In this document: positions 7,218 to 16,304 of the stretch, in pieces | Position numbering within the stretch: position 1 is the stretch's first letter | Layout of the letters: each line of letters opens with the position of its first letter | Origin: Hasllibacter sp. MH4015 | Lineage (GTDB): Bacteria; Pseudomonadota; Alphaproteobacteria; Rhodobacterales; Rhodobacteraceae | NCBI RefSeq assembly: GCF_020177575.1 | Contig: NZ_JAHTBK010000001.1 | Coordinates: forward strand, 2,539,875 to 2,603,874 | Reading direction: 5' to 3' | DNA: 64,000 nt | Program-made: the position numbers and the translations under genes | The notes under the pieces: model-generated | Seen by the model: only the letters and a program-made list of their open reading frames with translations | Database searches by the model: none | Told to the model about the DNA's origin: nothing

Positions 7218-10200
7218 TCAGCCGACCTCGGCCAGACGCGCCAGCGCCTGCTTGATGCGGGCCTCTTCCTCCTCCCGCGCGGCGAGGTTTTCGCGCGTCT
7301 CCGCCACCACCTCCGGGGGGGCGCTTTCGGCGAATTTCGGGTTGTTGAGGCGTCCGCGCAGCCCGCCCAATTCCTTGCCGAGCTTCTGAAGCGTCTTATC
7401 GAGCCGCGCCTTTTCCTCGTCGACATCGATCAGGTCGGCGATGGGCAGCCCGAACGTGCCGCCCTCGACGGCGATGGTGACGGTGCCTTTCGGGAAGGCG
7501 TCGGTGGGGGTTACGTCGCTCAGCCGCGCGAGGCGTTCGATCATCGCGGCATTGTTGGCGAAAGCAGTCTGGCCCGCCTCGTCGAGATCACTTTGCAGCA
7601 ATTGGCATTTCAGACCGGCGGGCACGTGCATCTGCTGGCGGGCGGAACGGATGGATTCGATCAGGTGGATGACCCACGACATCTCCCGCTCCGAGGCTTC
7701 GTCGATCAGGTCCGCGCCATAGGTGGGCCAGTCGGTGTGGACGAGCATCTTGTCGCGCGACGCGATCTCCCCCCACAATTCCTCGGTAATGAAGGGCATG
7801 GTGGGGTGCAGAAGGATCAGGCATTGGTCGATGACCCAGGCCATGGTGGCGTGGGTTTCGGCGATGACGGCGTCGTCGCCCGAGGCGAACAGTGGCTTGG
7901 CGAATTCCAGATACCAGTCGCAAACCTTGCCCCAGACGAATTGGTAGAGCCCGCCGGCCGCATCGTTGAAACGGTAGCCCGCCAGCGCCTCGTCGTGCGC
8001 CATGCGGGCGCGGGCGGTTTCGGTCACGATCCACTTGTTGACGGTTTGGGATGGGCTTGTGGGGTCGAAGGAGGCGTCTGGCTTGCACTCGTTCATCTCC
8101 GCGAACCGGGCGGCGTTCCACAGCTTGGTGCCGAAGTTGCGGTAGCCCTGAATGCGGTCGGTGGAAAGCTTCAGGTCCCGCCCCATCGCGGCCATGGCGG
8201 TGAGCGTGAAGCGCACCGCGTCGGCGCCGTATTCGTCGATGAGTTCGAGAGGGTCGAGGACGTTCCCGATGCTCTTCGACATCTTTCGGCCCCTTTCGTC
8301 CCGGACAAGCGCGTGGACGTAGACGTCGCGGAACGGCACGTCGCCCACGACGGCCAGCTGCATCATCATCATCCGGGCGACCCAGAAGAAGATGATGTCG
8401 AAGCCAGAGACGAGGGTGGAGGTGGGGAAGTATTTTTGCAGTTCAGGGGTTTGCTCCGGCCAGCCAAGCGTGCCGATGGGCCAGAGGCCGGAGGAGAACC
8501 AGGTGTCGAGGACGTCGGGGTCGCGGTAGATTGCGGCAACGGGTTTGCCCGGTGTCGTCGATCCTTCAAATGCTGCTTTTGCTTCAGCCTCGTTTGCGAC
8601 GACGACATAGCCACCGCGATCGAATTCCATTGATTGTGAGAACGAAAACAGGCGCAACGCTTCTTCGAATGTGGGCGCGCAGACCATCTCAGGTTCGTCG
8701 GAATTGTTCCTCGTGACACCGTACCAAACCGGAATCTGGTGACCCCACCAAAGCTGCCGTGAAATCGTCCAGGGCTCGATGTTCTCCAGCCAGTGGAAAT
8801 ACACCTTGCGGTGCTGATCGGGCATGATTTTCGTGCGGCCCGTCCGGACAGCCTCTAAGGCGGGCTCGACGATTTTGGCGGTGTCGACGAACCATTGGTC
8901 GGTCAGCATCGGCTCGATCACGACCTTGGAGCGGTCGCCAAAGGGCTGGGTGATCGGCTTGGCCTCCACCAGCGGGACCAGCTCATCCGTGCGCATTTCG
9001 CCGCCTTCCTCGGGGGCGAGGGGGGCCTTGGTGGCCTTCGCGCCTAAGCGGGTATCGGTGGGGACGGTCATCACCGCCAGCCCTTCGGCGGTGATTTCGG
9101 CCACGACCTTTTCACGCGCCTCGAACCGATCAAGGCCGCGCAGGTGGTCGGGGACGAGGTTGAGGGCGTCGGCCTCCATCTCCGTCAGCGTCCGCTCCCC
9201 GTTTGCGACGGCCTGCGCGATCTCGGCGGCGTCGGCATAGGGCGCACCGTCGTCGCGCAGCGCGCCCTTGGTGTCCATCAGGCGGTAGCAGGGAATATCG
9301 TTTCGCTTGGCGACCTCGTAATCGTTGAAATCATGGGCGCCGGTGATCTTCACGGCACCCGAGCCGAAATCCGGGTCGGGGTATTCATCGGTGATGATCG
9401 GGATCAGGCGGCGGTGTTCCTTGGGGCCGACGGGAATCTCGCAAAGCTGGCCGACGATTGGGGCGTAACGCGCATCGTCCGGGTGGACCGCGACCGCGCC
9501 GTCCCCGAGCATCGTTTCGGGCCGCGTGGTGGCGATGGAGATGTAGTCGCGCGTCTCGCGCAGGGTCTCGTTCCCGTCCTCGTCCTTCTCGACGTATTCA
9601 TAGGTGGCCCCGTTCGCGAGCGGGTATTTGAAGTGCCACATGTGGCCAGGCTGGTCGATATTCTCGACCTCCAGATCGGAAATCGCCGTCTCGAAATGCG
9701 GGTCCCAGTTCACCAAGCGTTTGCCGCGGTAGATGTAGCCCTTGTTGTACATCTCCACGAAGACCTTGATGACGGCGTCGTGGAAATTGCCCTCTTCCCC
9801 CTCGGGCGCCCCCGGGGCGCCGGACATGGTGAAGGCCTCGCGCGACCAGTCGCAGGACGCGCCAAGGCGCTTGAGTTGGTCGCGGATCGTGCCGCCGGAT
9901 TTGGCCTTCCACTCCCACACATGGGCGAGGAATTCTTCTCGGCTGAGGTCCTTGCGGTTGATCTGGGATTTCGCCAGCTCGCGTTCGACGACCATCTGGG
10001 TCGCGATGCCCGCATGGTCCGTACCCGGCTGCCAGAGCGTGTCGAAGCCGCGCATCCGGTGCCAGCGGGTCAGGACGTCCTGCAGCGTGTTGTTGAAGGC
10101 GTGGCCGACGTGGAGGACGCCGGTGACGTTCGGGGGCGGGATCATGATGGAAAACGGCTCCGCCCCCGGCTTGGCATTGGCGCCAGCCTTGAAGGCCCCC

Positions 10201-10262
10201 GCCTCTTCCCAAGCGGCGGAAATGCGGGCTTCGGCCTCGGCAGCGTTGAAGGATTTTTCCAT
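7218..10262 (-). CDS. valS: Valyl-tRNA synthetase
   Basis: 1014 residues; charges tRNA-Val in the cytoplasm. Class I signatures are HVGH at residues 51-54 (inside [16 protein letters not shown]) and KMSKS beginning at Lys660. The editing domain lies between them, with the anticodon-binding domain after about 700 and a C-terminal coiled coil ([20 protein letters not shown] region, last 70 residues). I choose ATG at 10262, giving [11 protein letters not shown], which suits the family; an in-frame ATG at 10283 adds seven residues. The length is slightly above the E. coli enzyme (951) because of an insertion in the editing/catalytic region. Confidence 0.96.
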   Translation of the reverse strand: MEKSFNAAEAEARISAAWEEAGAFKAGANAKPGAEPFSIMIPPPNVTGVLHVGHAFNNTLQDVLTRWHRMRGFDTLWQPGTDHAGIATQMVVERELAKSQINRKDLSREEFLAHVWEWKAKSGGTIRDQLKRLGASCDWSREAFTMSGAPGAPEGEEGNFHDAVIKVFVEMYNKGYIYRGKRLVNWDPHFETAISDLEVENIDQPGHMWHFKYPLANGATYEYVEKDEDGNETLRETRDYISIATTRPETMLGDGAVAVHPDDARYAPIVGQLCEIPVGPKEHRRLIPIITDEYPDPDFGSGAVKITGAHDFNDYEVAKRNDIPCYRLMDTKGALRDDGAPYADAAEIAQAVANGERTLTEMEADALNLVPDHLRGLDRFEAREKVVAEITAEGLAVMTVPTDTRLGAKATKAPLAPEEGGEMRTDELVPLVEAKPITQPFGDRSKVVIEPMLTDQWFVDTAKIVEPALEAVRTGRTKIMPDQHRKVYFHWLENIEPWTISRQLWWGHQIPVWYGVTRNNSDEPEMVCAPTFEEALRLFSFSQSMEFDRGGYVVVANEAEAKAAFEGSTTPGKPVAAIYRDPDVLDTWFSSGLWPIGTLGWPEQTPELQKYFPTSTLVSGFDIIFFWVARMMMMQLAVVGDVPFRDVYVHALVRDERGRKMSKSIGNVLDPLELIDEYGADAVRFTLTAMAAMGRDLKLSTDRIQGYRNFGTKLWNAARFAEMNECKPDASFDPTSPSQTVNKWIVTETARARMAHDEALAGYRFNDAAGGLYQFVWGKVCDWYLEFAKPLFASGDDAVIAETHATMAWVIDQCLILLHPTMPFITEELWGEIASRDKMLVHTDWPTYGADLIDEASEREMSWVIHLIESIRSARQQMHVPAGLKCQLLQSDLDEAGQTAFANNAAMIERLARLSDVTPTDAFPKGTVTIAVEGGTFGLPIADLIDVDEEKARLDKTLQKLGKELGGLRGRLNNPKFAESAPPEVVAETRENLAAREEEEARIKQALARLAEVG

Positions 10263-10342
10263 CGTCTTGGTCCCTATCCACATTCAGGGGCTGAGGTAAC
10301 GGATGGGGCGCGGAAGGAAAAGGGGCAACGCCGCGCGGGGCG

Positions 10343-11389
10343 TCAGTGCAGGTGGTCCAGCAGCGTGCGTGCGGTGGCGTCCAGCGCGCGGTCACCCAGA
10401 TTGTCCATGTGGAGCCTGGCGATGGGGTCCGCCGCTTTCGTCCGGGTCAGGCGGCCGTAGGCGGGATCGTAATGGTCGGTGATGAGGGCGAGGGCCAATG
10501 CCTCCGCCTCGTCCGCGGCTAAATGCGCAAGCCAGCGTTCGACGATGGCGTGGCCCACATGGGCGCGCAGGTTGTTCAGGCGGGCGGTCAGGGCGGGCGC
10601 ATCGGCCATCAGATCGGCGTAGGCCGCGGCAAGGAACCGGGCGCGGGCCGCGGGTGGGGCCGTCACCTCAATCCGCGGGCTATCCTTCATCCCGGCCCAG
10701 AGGGCGGGCGGCAGGCGAATATCTCCGATCCGCGCCGATTCCGCTTCCACGAGCACCGGTTTGGCCGGATCGAGGGTGGAGAGCGCCGAGAGCAGGGCCG
10801 TCTCAAACCCCTTTTGCGATGGTTGCGCCCCGTCGATATCGCCCAGGACGGACCCGCGATGGTTGGCCAGCCCTTCCAGGTCCAGCACCTGCCCGCCAAG
10901 CGCACCGACGCGGTGGATCAGCTCGGTCTTGGCGGTGCCGGTGAACCCGTCCAGGCGGAGGATGCGATGCGGAAGGGTCGCATCGTAGAGCTTTGCTACG
11001 ACGTGCCGGCGCCAGCTTTGGTAGCCGCCGTCCAGAACCTCTGCCCGCCAACCGATCTGTTGCAGGATCGAGGCGAAGGATCCGCTGCGTTGCCCACCGC
11101 GCCAGCAATAGACAAGCGGACGCCAGCCGCCATCCTTGTCCATCAGATGCGCTTCGATCGCCGTGGCGGCGTTCCGGGCCACGAGGGCCGCCCCGATCTT
11201 GCGGGCCTTGAAGGGGCTGTCTTGCGTGTAGATCGTGCCGACCGTCGCGCGTTCCTCGTTCGACAGGACGGGCATGTTGACCGCACCCGGCACGTGATCC
11301 TCCGCGTATTCGGCGGAGGAGCGGACGTCGATGACCGTGTCGAAGGCGGCGGCCCGGAGCGCGGAAAGATCGGTGAGGGTATAGGCCAT
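10343..11389 (-). CDS. mnmH: tRNA 2-selenouridine synthase
   Basis: 348 residues. An N-terminal rhodanese domain (about 1-130) carries the catalytic cysteine in YCWRGGQRS (Cys95), followed by a P-loop domain. Family enzymes (MnmH/SelU/YbbB) replace sulfur of 2-thiouridine at the tRNA wobble position by selenium from selenophosphate, through a geranylated intermediate. The P-loop reads GFTGTAKT (148-155), with Ala where the usual Walker A has Gly before Lys. The frame is open upstream to 11695, but ATG at 11389 (MAYTLTDLSAL) fits the family start; there is no good ribosome-binding site. No selD is in the window. Confidence 0.9.
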   Translation of the reverse strand: MAYTLTDLSALRAAAFDTVIDVRSSAEYAEDHVPGAVNMPVLSNEERATVGTIYTQDSPFKARKIGAALVARNAATAIEAHLMDKDGGWRPLVYCWRGGQRSGSFASILQQIGWRAEVLDGGYQSWRRHVVAKLYDATLPHRILRLDGFTGTAKTELIHRVGALGGQVLDLEGLANHRGSVLGDIDGAQPSQKGFETALLSALSTLDPAKPVLVEAESARIGDIRLPPALWAGMKDSPRIEVTAPPAARARFLAAAYADLMADAPALTARLNNLRAHVGHAIVERWLAHLAADEAEALALALITDHYDPAYGRLTRTKAADPIARLHMDNLGDRALDATARTLLDHLH

Positions 11390-11534
11390 GGAGGGGGAGT
11401 AGTGGAGTTTGCCATCGGGGTCAAAGAGGCGGCGGGCGGAGGCGGTTTCAAGGTTGAGAAGCCAGGTTAAGTATATGGTAAATATATGGATTCTTTCATG
11501 TATTAACACATTCTTAGGATATTGAACGCCCGCC
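11390..11534 (-). promoter_or_regulatory. AT-rich promoter region of mnmH
   Basis: This 145-base gap holds the most A+T-rich short stretch in the first 57 kb (about 11468-11523). It contains TATATGG twice, at 11472-11478 and 11483-11489, eleven bases apart, i.e. on the same face of the helix. On the minus strand this lies 80-135 bases before the mnmH start and is the best candidate for its promoter. Confidence 0.4.
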
Positions 11535-12719
11535 TCAGGCCAGGGCGCGGGCGCTGCGCCAGAGCGCAATCCCGGCGATTGCAAGCAGTGCCGCCGCCAC
11601 GCCGGCCACGGCGATCCAGCCCAGGCCCGCAACCAAAGCCCCCGCGGCGAAGGCGCAAAGGGTGGAGACGAGCGCCAGAACGGTATCGTTGGCACCCTGG
11701 ACCAGCGCCCTGTCCTCCTCCGTCACCGAGGCGGCGAGGATCGCGGTTGCACCGATGAAGCCGAAGTTCCAGCCGACCCCGAGGACGATCAGCGCGCCGT
11801 AGAAGTTCACCGCATCAAGGCCCGCCATCGCCAGAAGCGCCGCCACGATCAGCAGGCCCACGCCCGTGAAGGCCACAGGTTGCGCGCCGAGCTTCTTTAT
11901 CAGGAAGCCGGTGACGAAGCTGGGGGCGAACATCGCCACAACGTGCCAGCGGATGACGTCGCCCGCCACGGCCTCGGAGAACCCGCAACCGATCATGGCC
12001 AGGGGTGTGGGCACCATCAAAAAGACCATCACGCCCTGGGACACCGCGCCAAGGCCCACGGCAAGGCGCACGGGCCGGTCGCGCAGGATCGACAAAGCGG
12101 CAAGGCGCGCGCGCAGGCTTTGCGGTGCGGCGGGCGCGGGTTTGGGCAAGGTCGTGAGCGCAAGGGGCAGAAGACCCACGAGCGAGAGCGGCACCAGGGC
12201 GGCATAGGCCCCGGCCAGCGGGATGGGTGCCAGCGCGTCCTTGGCCCAGATGAAGATCTGCGGACCCACGAACGCCGCGATGAGGCCCGAGGTCAGGATG
12301 AGGGAGATCGCGACCGGTTGCCATGCGGGGCTGACCGTCTCGGCGGCGGCGAAGCGGAAGAAGGCGTAGCAGGCGACGGCGGCCCCCAGCGGCAAATGGG
12401 CGATGCACAGGAGAACGAAACTGCCGCTGACGATGGCCCAGACGCCGAGAAGCCCGCCCAGGACGGCGCAGAGCCCGCCCGCCACGAACCCTGCCCGTCG
12501 CCCGAAGTGCCCCATTAGGAGCGAGAACGGCGCGGCGGCGAAGAGCCCGGCAAGCGTCTGGAGCGAAGCGGGAAGGGTCGCAAGTGCCGTGGTGGGGGCC
12601 AGCATCAGCCCCGACAATCCCCCCAGGATGATCAGCATCGGCATGGCGGAGCCGAGGATCGTGTTGGCCACGAGCAGCCCGATATAGGACCGGTTGCGGG
12701 AGAGGAGCGTGCCGGTCAT
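11535..12719 (-). CDS. MFS transporter
   Basis: 394 residues with about twelve hydrophobic segments and the loop GHFGRRAGFVAGG (about 68-80) typical of major facilitator efflux pumps between helices 2 and 3. The N terminus (RNRSYIGLLVANTILGSAMPMLI) and the central cytoplasmic loop with LRARLAALSILRDRP are consistent with a drug/H+ antiporter-like or uncharacterised MFS branch. Substrate not predictable. It is followed on the same strand, after a gap of 145 bases, by mnmH, but these are probably separate transcripts. Confidence 0.87.
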   Translation of the reverse strand: MTGTLLSRNRSYIGLLVANTILGSAMPMLIILGGLSGLMLAPTTALATLPASLQTLAGLFAAAPFSLLMGHFGRRAGFVAGGLCAVLGGLLGVWAIVSGSFVLLCIAHLPLGAAVACYAFFRFAAAETVSPAWQPVAISLILTSGLIAAFVGPQIFIWAKDALAPIPLAGAYAALVPLSLVGLLPLALTTLPKPAPAAPQSLRARLAALSILRDRPVRLAVGLGAVSQGVMVFLMVPTPLAMIGCGFSEAVAGDVIRWHVVAMFAPSFVTGFLIKKLGAQPVAFTGVGLLIVAALLAMAGLDAVNFYGALIVLGVGWNFGFIGATAILAASVTEEDRALVQGANDTVLALVSTLCAFAAGALVAGLGWIAVAGVAAALLAIAGIALWRSARALA

Positions 12720-12812
12720 CGGGTGCTTTCGGATCAGGTGCCGTGCGCCGGGATTGGCGCGGTCTGGAGGTCGAAGCGCGGGTGAAACGGTGCCGGGCGG
12801 GCCGGATCAGCC

Positions 12813-13697
12813 TCAGAACCCGTCGTCGTTCATCTTGCGGAACCGCTGGATCAGGCTTGATGTATCCCAGCGCCCGCCGCCCATCTGCTGCACCTCTGCA
12901 TAGAACTGGTCGACCATCGCGGTGACGGGCATGGACAGGCCCATTTCCTTGCCCTGCCCCAATGCGATGCCCAGGTCCTTGCGCATCCAATCGACCGCGA
13001 AGCCGTGGTTGAACTCATTGTCGACCATGGTGCCCGCACGGTTGGCGAGTTGCCAAGATCCGCCCGCGCCCTGGCTGACCAGATCGGCCACTTTCTTGGC
13101 GTCGAGCCCGGCCTTCATCGCCATGTAGAGCCCTTCGGAGATCGACTGAATGGCCCCGGCGATGCAGACCTGGTTGACCATCTTGACCAATTGCCCCGCC
13201 CCCACATCGCCGAAATGCACGCTGGCCTTGGAATAGGCGGCGATGATCGGTTTGGCGGCCTCGAAATGCGCCTCGTCCCCGCCGCACATGATGGCAAGCT
13301 GACCGTTTTCGGCCCCGGCCTGCCCGCCGGAAACGGGGGCGTCGACCCAGCCGATGCCCCGCTCCGCCCCGGTCGCGGCCAACTCGCGGGTGACGATGGC
13401 AGAGACGGTCGTGTGATCGACGAAGATTGCGCCTTCATTCATGCCCGCGAAGGCGCCGTCATCGCCCAATACGACGGAGCGGAGGTCATCATCATTGCCG
13501 ACGCAGGCCATGACGAATTCGGCCCCTTCCGCGGCCTCACGCGGGGTGGTGGCGAAGGTATCCTCGATCTCCGATGCCCATGCCTCGGCCTTTTCGGTGG
13601 TGCGGTTGTAGACGGTGACGGAATGGCCCGCGCCGTGCAGATGGGCCGCCATGGGGTAGCCCATCACGCCAAGTCCAAGGAATGCCAGCTTCGCCAT
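12813..13697 (-). CDS. NAD(P)-dependent beta-hydroxyacid dehydrogenase (3-hydroxyisobutyrate dehydrogenase family)
   Basis: 294 residues. The Rossmann motif GLGVMGYPMA starts at residue 8; the substrate-binding signature DAPVSGGQAGAENGQL lies at 119-134 and the catalytic lysine in QLVKMVNQ (Lys172). This is the family of 3-hydroxyisobutyrate dehydrogenase, tartronate semialdehyde reductase and glyoxylate/succinic semialdehyde reductases; the exact substrate is unclear. ATG at 13697 is chosen because GGAGG lies 8 bases upstream. It is transcribed in the same direction as the MFS gene, 93 bases before it. Confidence 0.88.
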   Translation of the reverse strand: MAKLAFLGLGVMGYPMAAHLHGAGHSVTVYNRTTEKAEAWASEIEDTFATTPREAAEGAEFVMACVGNDDDLRSVVLGDDGAFAGMNEGAIFVDHTTVSAIVTRELAATGAERGIGWVDAPVSGGQAGAENGQLAIMCGGDEAHFEAAKPIIAAYSKASVHFGDVGAGQLVKMVNQVCIAGAIQSISEGLYMAMKAGLDAKKVADLVSQGAGGSWQLANRAGTMVDNEFNHGFAVDWMRKDLGIALGQGKEMGLSMPVTAMVDQFYAEVQQMGGGRWDTSSLIQRFRKMNDDGF

Positions 13698-13825
13698 CGT
13701 ACCCTCCAAAATCCGGTGTCGGCGCGAAGGTAGCAGGGCGGGGGCCGGTGTCCAGCGGCAGTGTTTTCGCTTCCCCTGCGGGGCCGGTCGGGGCCATGCT
13801 GGGGCGCGGAATGGGGAGGGATGCG

Positions 13826-14113
13826 ATGTATGCGGTGGTGGTGACGTTCACGGTCAAGCCGGAACACCGGGCGGCGTTCGCGGCGTTGATGGCGGAGAAT
13901 GCTGCTGCGTCACGGCGCGAGTCTGCGTGCCGTCAATTCGATGTCTGTACCGATCCCGCGCGCCCGGACGAGGTGTTCCTGTACGAGCTTTACGATGACC
14001 GCGCGGGGTTCGATGCCCATCTGGACATGGCCCATTTCAAGGCGTTCAAGGCCGCGATCGCACCGATGATCGACGGTGTTGACCTGCGCGGGTTCGAGAG
14101 TGTCGTGCAATGA
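13826..14113 (+). CDS. ABM-domain (antibiotic biosynthesis monooxygenase-like) protein
   Basis: 95 residues, essentially one ABM ferredoxin-like domain: AVVVTFTVKPEHRAAFAALM at the start, then CRQFDVCTDPARPDEVFLYELYDDRAGFDAHL and the closing HFKAFKAA helix (segments quoted in part). Members include quinol monooxygenases such as YgiN and LsrG, a terminal enzyme of AI-2 breakdown. The ATG follows GGGGAGGG closely. It overlaps the following lactonase-like gene as ATGA, so the two are translationally coupled. Confidence 0.83.
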   Translation: MYAVVVTFTVKPEHRAAFAALMAENAAASRRESACRQFDVCTDPARPDEVFLYELYDDRAGFDAHLDMAHFKAFKAAIAPMIDGVDLRGFESVVQ

Positions 14114-14904
14114 CCTGGGACGTCTTCGCCGTCAAATACGCCGACCGGAACGACCGCTTGCGGGCGGAGAGTTTCCTGTTCGATGCCGCCCACGATGCGC
14201 CCCATCCGATGGATTACTTCATCTGGGTCCTGCGGCGCGGGGATCGGGTGATCCTTGTCGACACCGGCTATGACAGTGCGGAGGCCGCGGCGCGTGGTCG
14301 CCCGATCGCCCGGGATCCAAGAGACGCGCTCAAACCCCTTGGCATCGCGGCAGAGGCGGTGGATGAGGTGATCGTCACCCACCTGCATTACGATCACGCG
14401 GGCGGTCTGCATCTGTTCCCCAACGCGCGCCTGCATTTGCAGGAGGCGGAGATGGCCTATGCCACCGGGCCGTGCATGTGCCACGACACGTTGCGGATGC
14501 CGTTCACGGCGGACCACGTCTGCGAAGCGGTCAGGCGGGTCTATTCCGGAAAGGTCATGTTTCGCGACGGCGATGGGGAGGTTGCCGATGGCGTCACCGT
14601 GCATCGCATCGGCGGCCATTCGCGAGGGTTGCAGGCGGTCCGCGTGCACACGGATGCAGGCTTTCTGGTGCTGGCCTCTGACGCTGCGCATTTCTACGAG
14701 AACATACGCGCCCGTAAACCCTTTCCTATCGTAGTCGACCTAGACGACATGCTGACCGGGTTCGGCATGTTGGAGCGGCTTGCGAGCGAACGGAATTTGA
14801 TCGTGCCGGGCCACGATCCGCTGGTGCGCCAGCTTTTCCCCGTGGGGCCGGAGGCGCATATCACGCGCCTCGACCAGGGACCGCTGAAGGATGTGCCTCT
14901 CTAG
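14110..14904 (+). CDS. Metallo-beta-lactamase fold hydrolase, N-acyl homoserine lactonase-like
   Basis: 264 residues. The dinuclear zinc motif HLHYDHAGG is at residues 91-99, with a following His in IGGHSRGLQAV, Asp in LASDAAHFYEN and His in VPGHDPLV. This arrangement and the length match the AiiA/AttM-like AHL lactonases, which open the lactone ring of quorum-sensing signals, but related enzymes act on other lactones (for example gamma-lactones). It is coupled by ATGA overlap to the ABM-domain gene. Cytoplasmic: no signal peptide. Confidence 0.8.
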   Translation: MTWDVFAVKYADRNDRLRAESFLFDAAHDAPHPMDYFIWVLRRGDRVILVDTGYDSAEAAARGRPIARDPRDALKPLGIAAEAVDEVIVTHLHYDHAGGLHLFPNARLHLQEAEMAYATGPCMCHDTLRMPFTADHVCEAVRRVYSGKVMFRDGDGEVADGVTVHRIGGHSRGLQAVRVHTDAGFLVLASDAAHFYENIRARKPFPIVVDLDDMLTGFGMLERLASERNLIVPGHDPLVRQLFPVGPEAHITRLDQGPLKDVPL

Positions 14905-14913
14905 CCGGGAGGC

Positions 14914-16104
14914 TCAGACCACGCCGTTCCGCGCCAGACGCGCAATGGCCTCGGCGTCGAAGCCCAGTTCGCGCAGGATTTCCGCGTTGTGCTGACCAAG
15001 CTCCGGCGGGGGCGTGGGCACTGAGGGGCGCGTCTGGTCCAGCAGGAAACCGGTCGTGACGACGTCGATGGCGCGATTCACGCCCGGCACATCGGCGAAA
15101 TGCGCGATGAGATCGCGGTCGGCAACCTGGGGGTGAGAGAGGATGTCCGGCACGCCTAGCACCGGACCGGCAGGGATGCCGTTGGCGTTGAGCATGTCGA
15201 CCCAGTGGGCGGCGGGGCGGGCGGTCAGCACGGTTTCAAGCTCCGCGCGCAGGGCATGGCGGTTGGTTTTGCGATCCTCCCGCGTAGTGAACCGCGGGTC
15301 CGCCAGCAGGTCCTCCCGATCCAGAAGACGGGCGAGCGCCGTCCATTGCTCATCCTTGTTTGCCGCGATGTTGAGCGGCGCGTCCGCGGCCTGGAACGTG
15401 CCGGACGGGGCGGAGGTCGGGTTCTCGTTGCCATGGGCCTGCGGTGGGGTGCCGCCGATCAGGTGGTTGGAGACGACCCAGCCCATGGTGGCCAGCGTCG
15501 CCTCCAACATGCTGACGTCGATGAATGTGCCGCGCTCGGGCGCGTTGAGGGCCGCCGAGATCGCCATGGCCGCCGTGAGCCCGCCGATCGTGTCCGACAG
15601 CGGATAGCCGACGCGGGTGGGTTGCGTCCCGTCCCCGGTGATCGACATGACGCCCGAGGCGCCTTGGATGATCTGGTCATAGGCCGGTTTGTCCGCCCAC
15701 GGGCCGTCCTGCCCGAAACCGGAGATCGCGCAATAGATCAACGCAGGATTTTCGGCCCTGAGGACGTCGTAGGACAGTCCGAGGCGCGCCATGACGCCCG
15801 GCCGGAAATTTTCCACCAGAACATCTGCGGTGCGCACGAGGCGTTTGAGGATGTCCTTGCCGTCGGGGTATTTGAGATTGAGGGTGAGGCTCTTCTTGCC
15901 CGCATTCTGCGCGAGGAAGCTGATGCCCATGCCCTGCGCGCTGAATTCGGGAGAGGCCCCGAGGTTCCGCGCCAGATCTCCGCGGCCGGGTGTTTCGATC
16001 TTGATGATGTCGGCGCCCAGATGGGCGAGTTGATGGCAGGCGAAGGGGCCTGCGAGGACATTGGTGAGGTCGAGGACGCGGATGTCGGCGAGGGGGCGGG
16101 TCAT
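14914..16104 (-). CDS. CaiB/BaiF class III CoA-transferase
   Basis: 396 residues. N-terminal IRVLDLTNVLAGPFACHQL and GADIIKIETPGRGD are diagnostic of family III CoA-transferases; the catalytic Asp should be Asp143 in KPAYDQIIQGASG. Such enzymes transfer CoA between carboxylic acids (for example from succinyl-CoA). It lies downstream of tctCBA on the same strand after a 200-base gap, so it may activate the imported carboxylate; the same order is repeated at 43-47 kb. I take the ATG at 16104; the frame is open further upstream but the family start fits MTRPLADIRVLDL. Confidence 0.9.
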   Translation of the reverse strand: MTRPLADIRVLDLTNVLAGPFACHQLAHLGADIIKIETPGRGDLARNLGASPEFSAQGMGISFLAQNAGKKSLTLNLKYPDGKDILKRLVRTADVLVENFRPGVMARLGLSYDVLRAENPALIYCAISGFGQDGPWADKPAYDQIIQGASGVMSITGDGTQPTRVGYPLSDTIGGLTAAMAISAALNAPERGTFIDVSMLEATLATMGWVVSNHLIGGTPPQAHGNENPTSAPSGTFQAADAPLNIAANKDEQWTALARLLDREDLLADPRFTTREDRKTNRHALRAELETVLTARPAAHWVDMLNANGIPAGPVLGVPDILSHPQVADRDLIAHFADVPGVNRAIDVVTTGFLLDQTRPSVPTPPPELGQHNAEILRELGFDAEAIARLARNGVV

Positions 16105-16304
16105 GGGGTCACTATCGGCCAGGCCATGGCCGTCAGGCGGGGTGGCGATCCGATGGACTGGCGGCAGCACGTCATGGTCGCGACGTCCTCAGATCGAAGG
16201 CACGCAGCCCCCAGCCTCCCCAAATCGCCATTCCGGGGGGCGGGACGGCGATGCACCGGTGCGCTGCGCGCTTGCATCCGATCCCGGCGCGTCATTCGGG
16301 CGGA

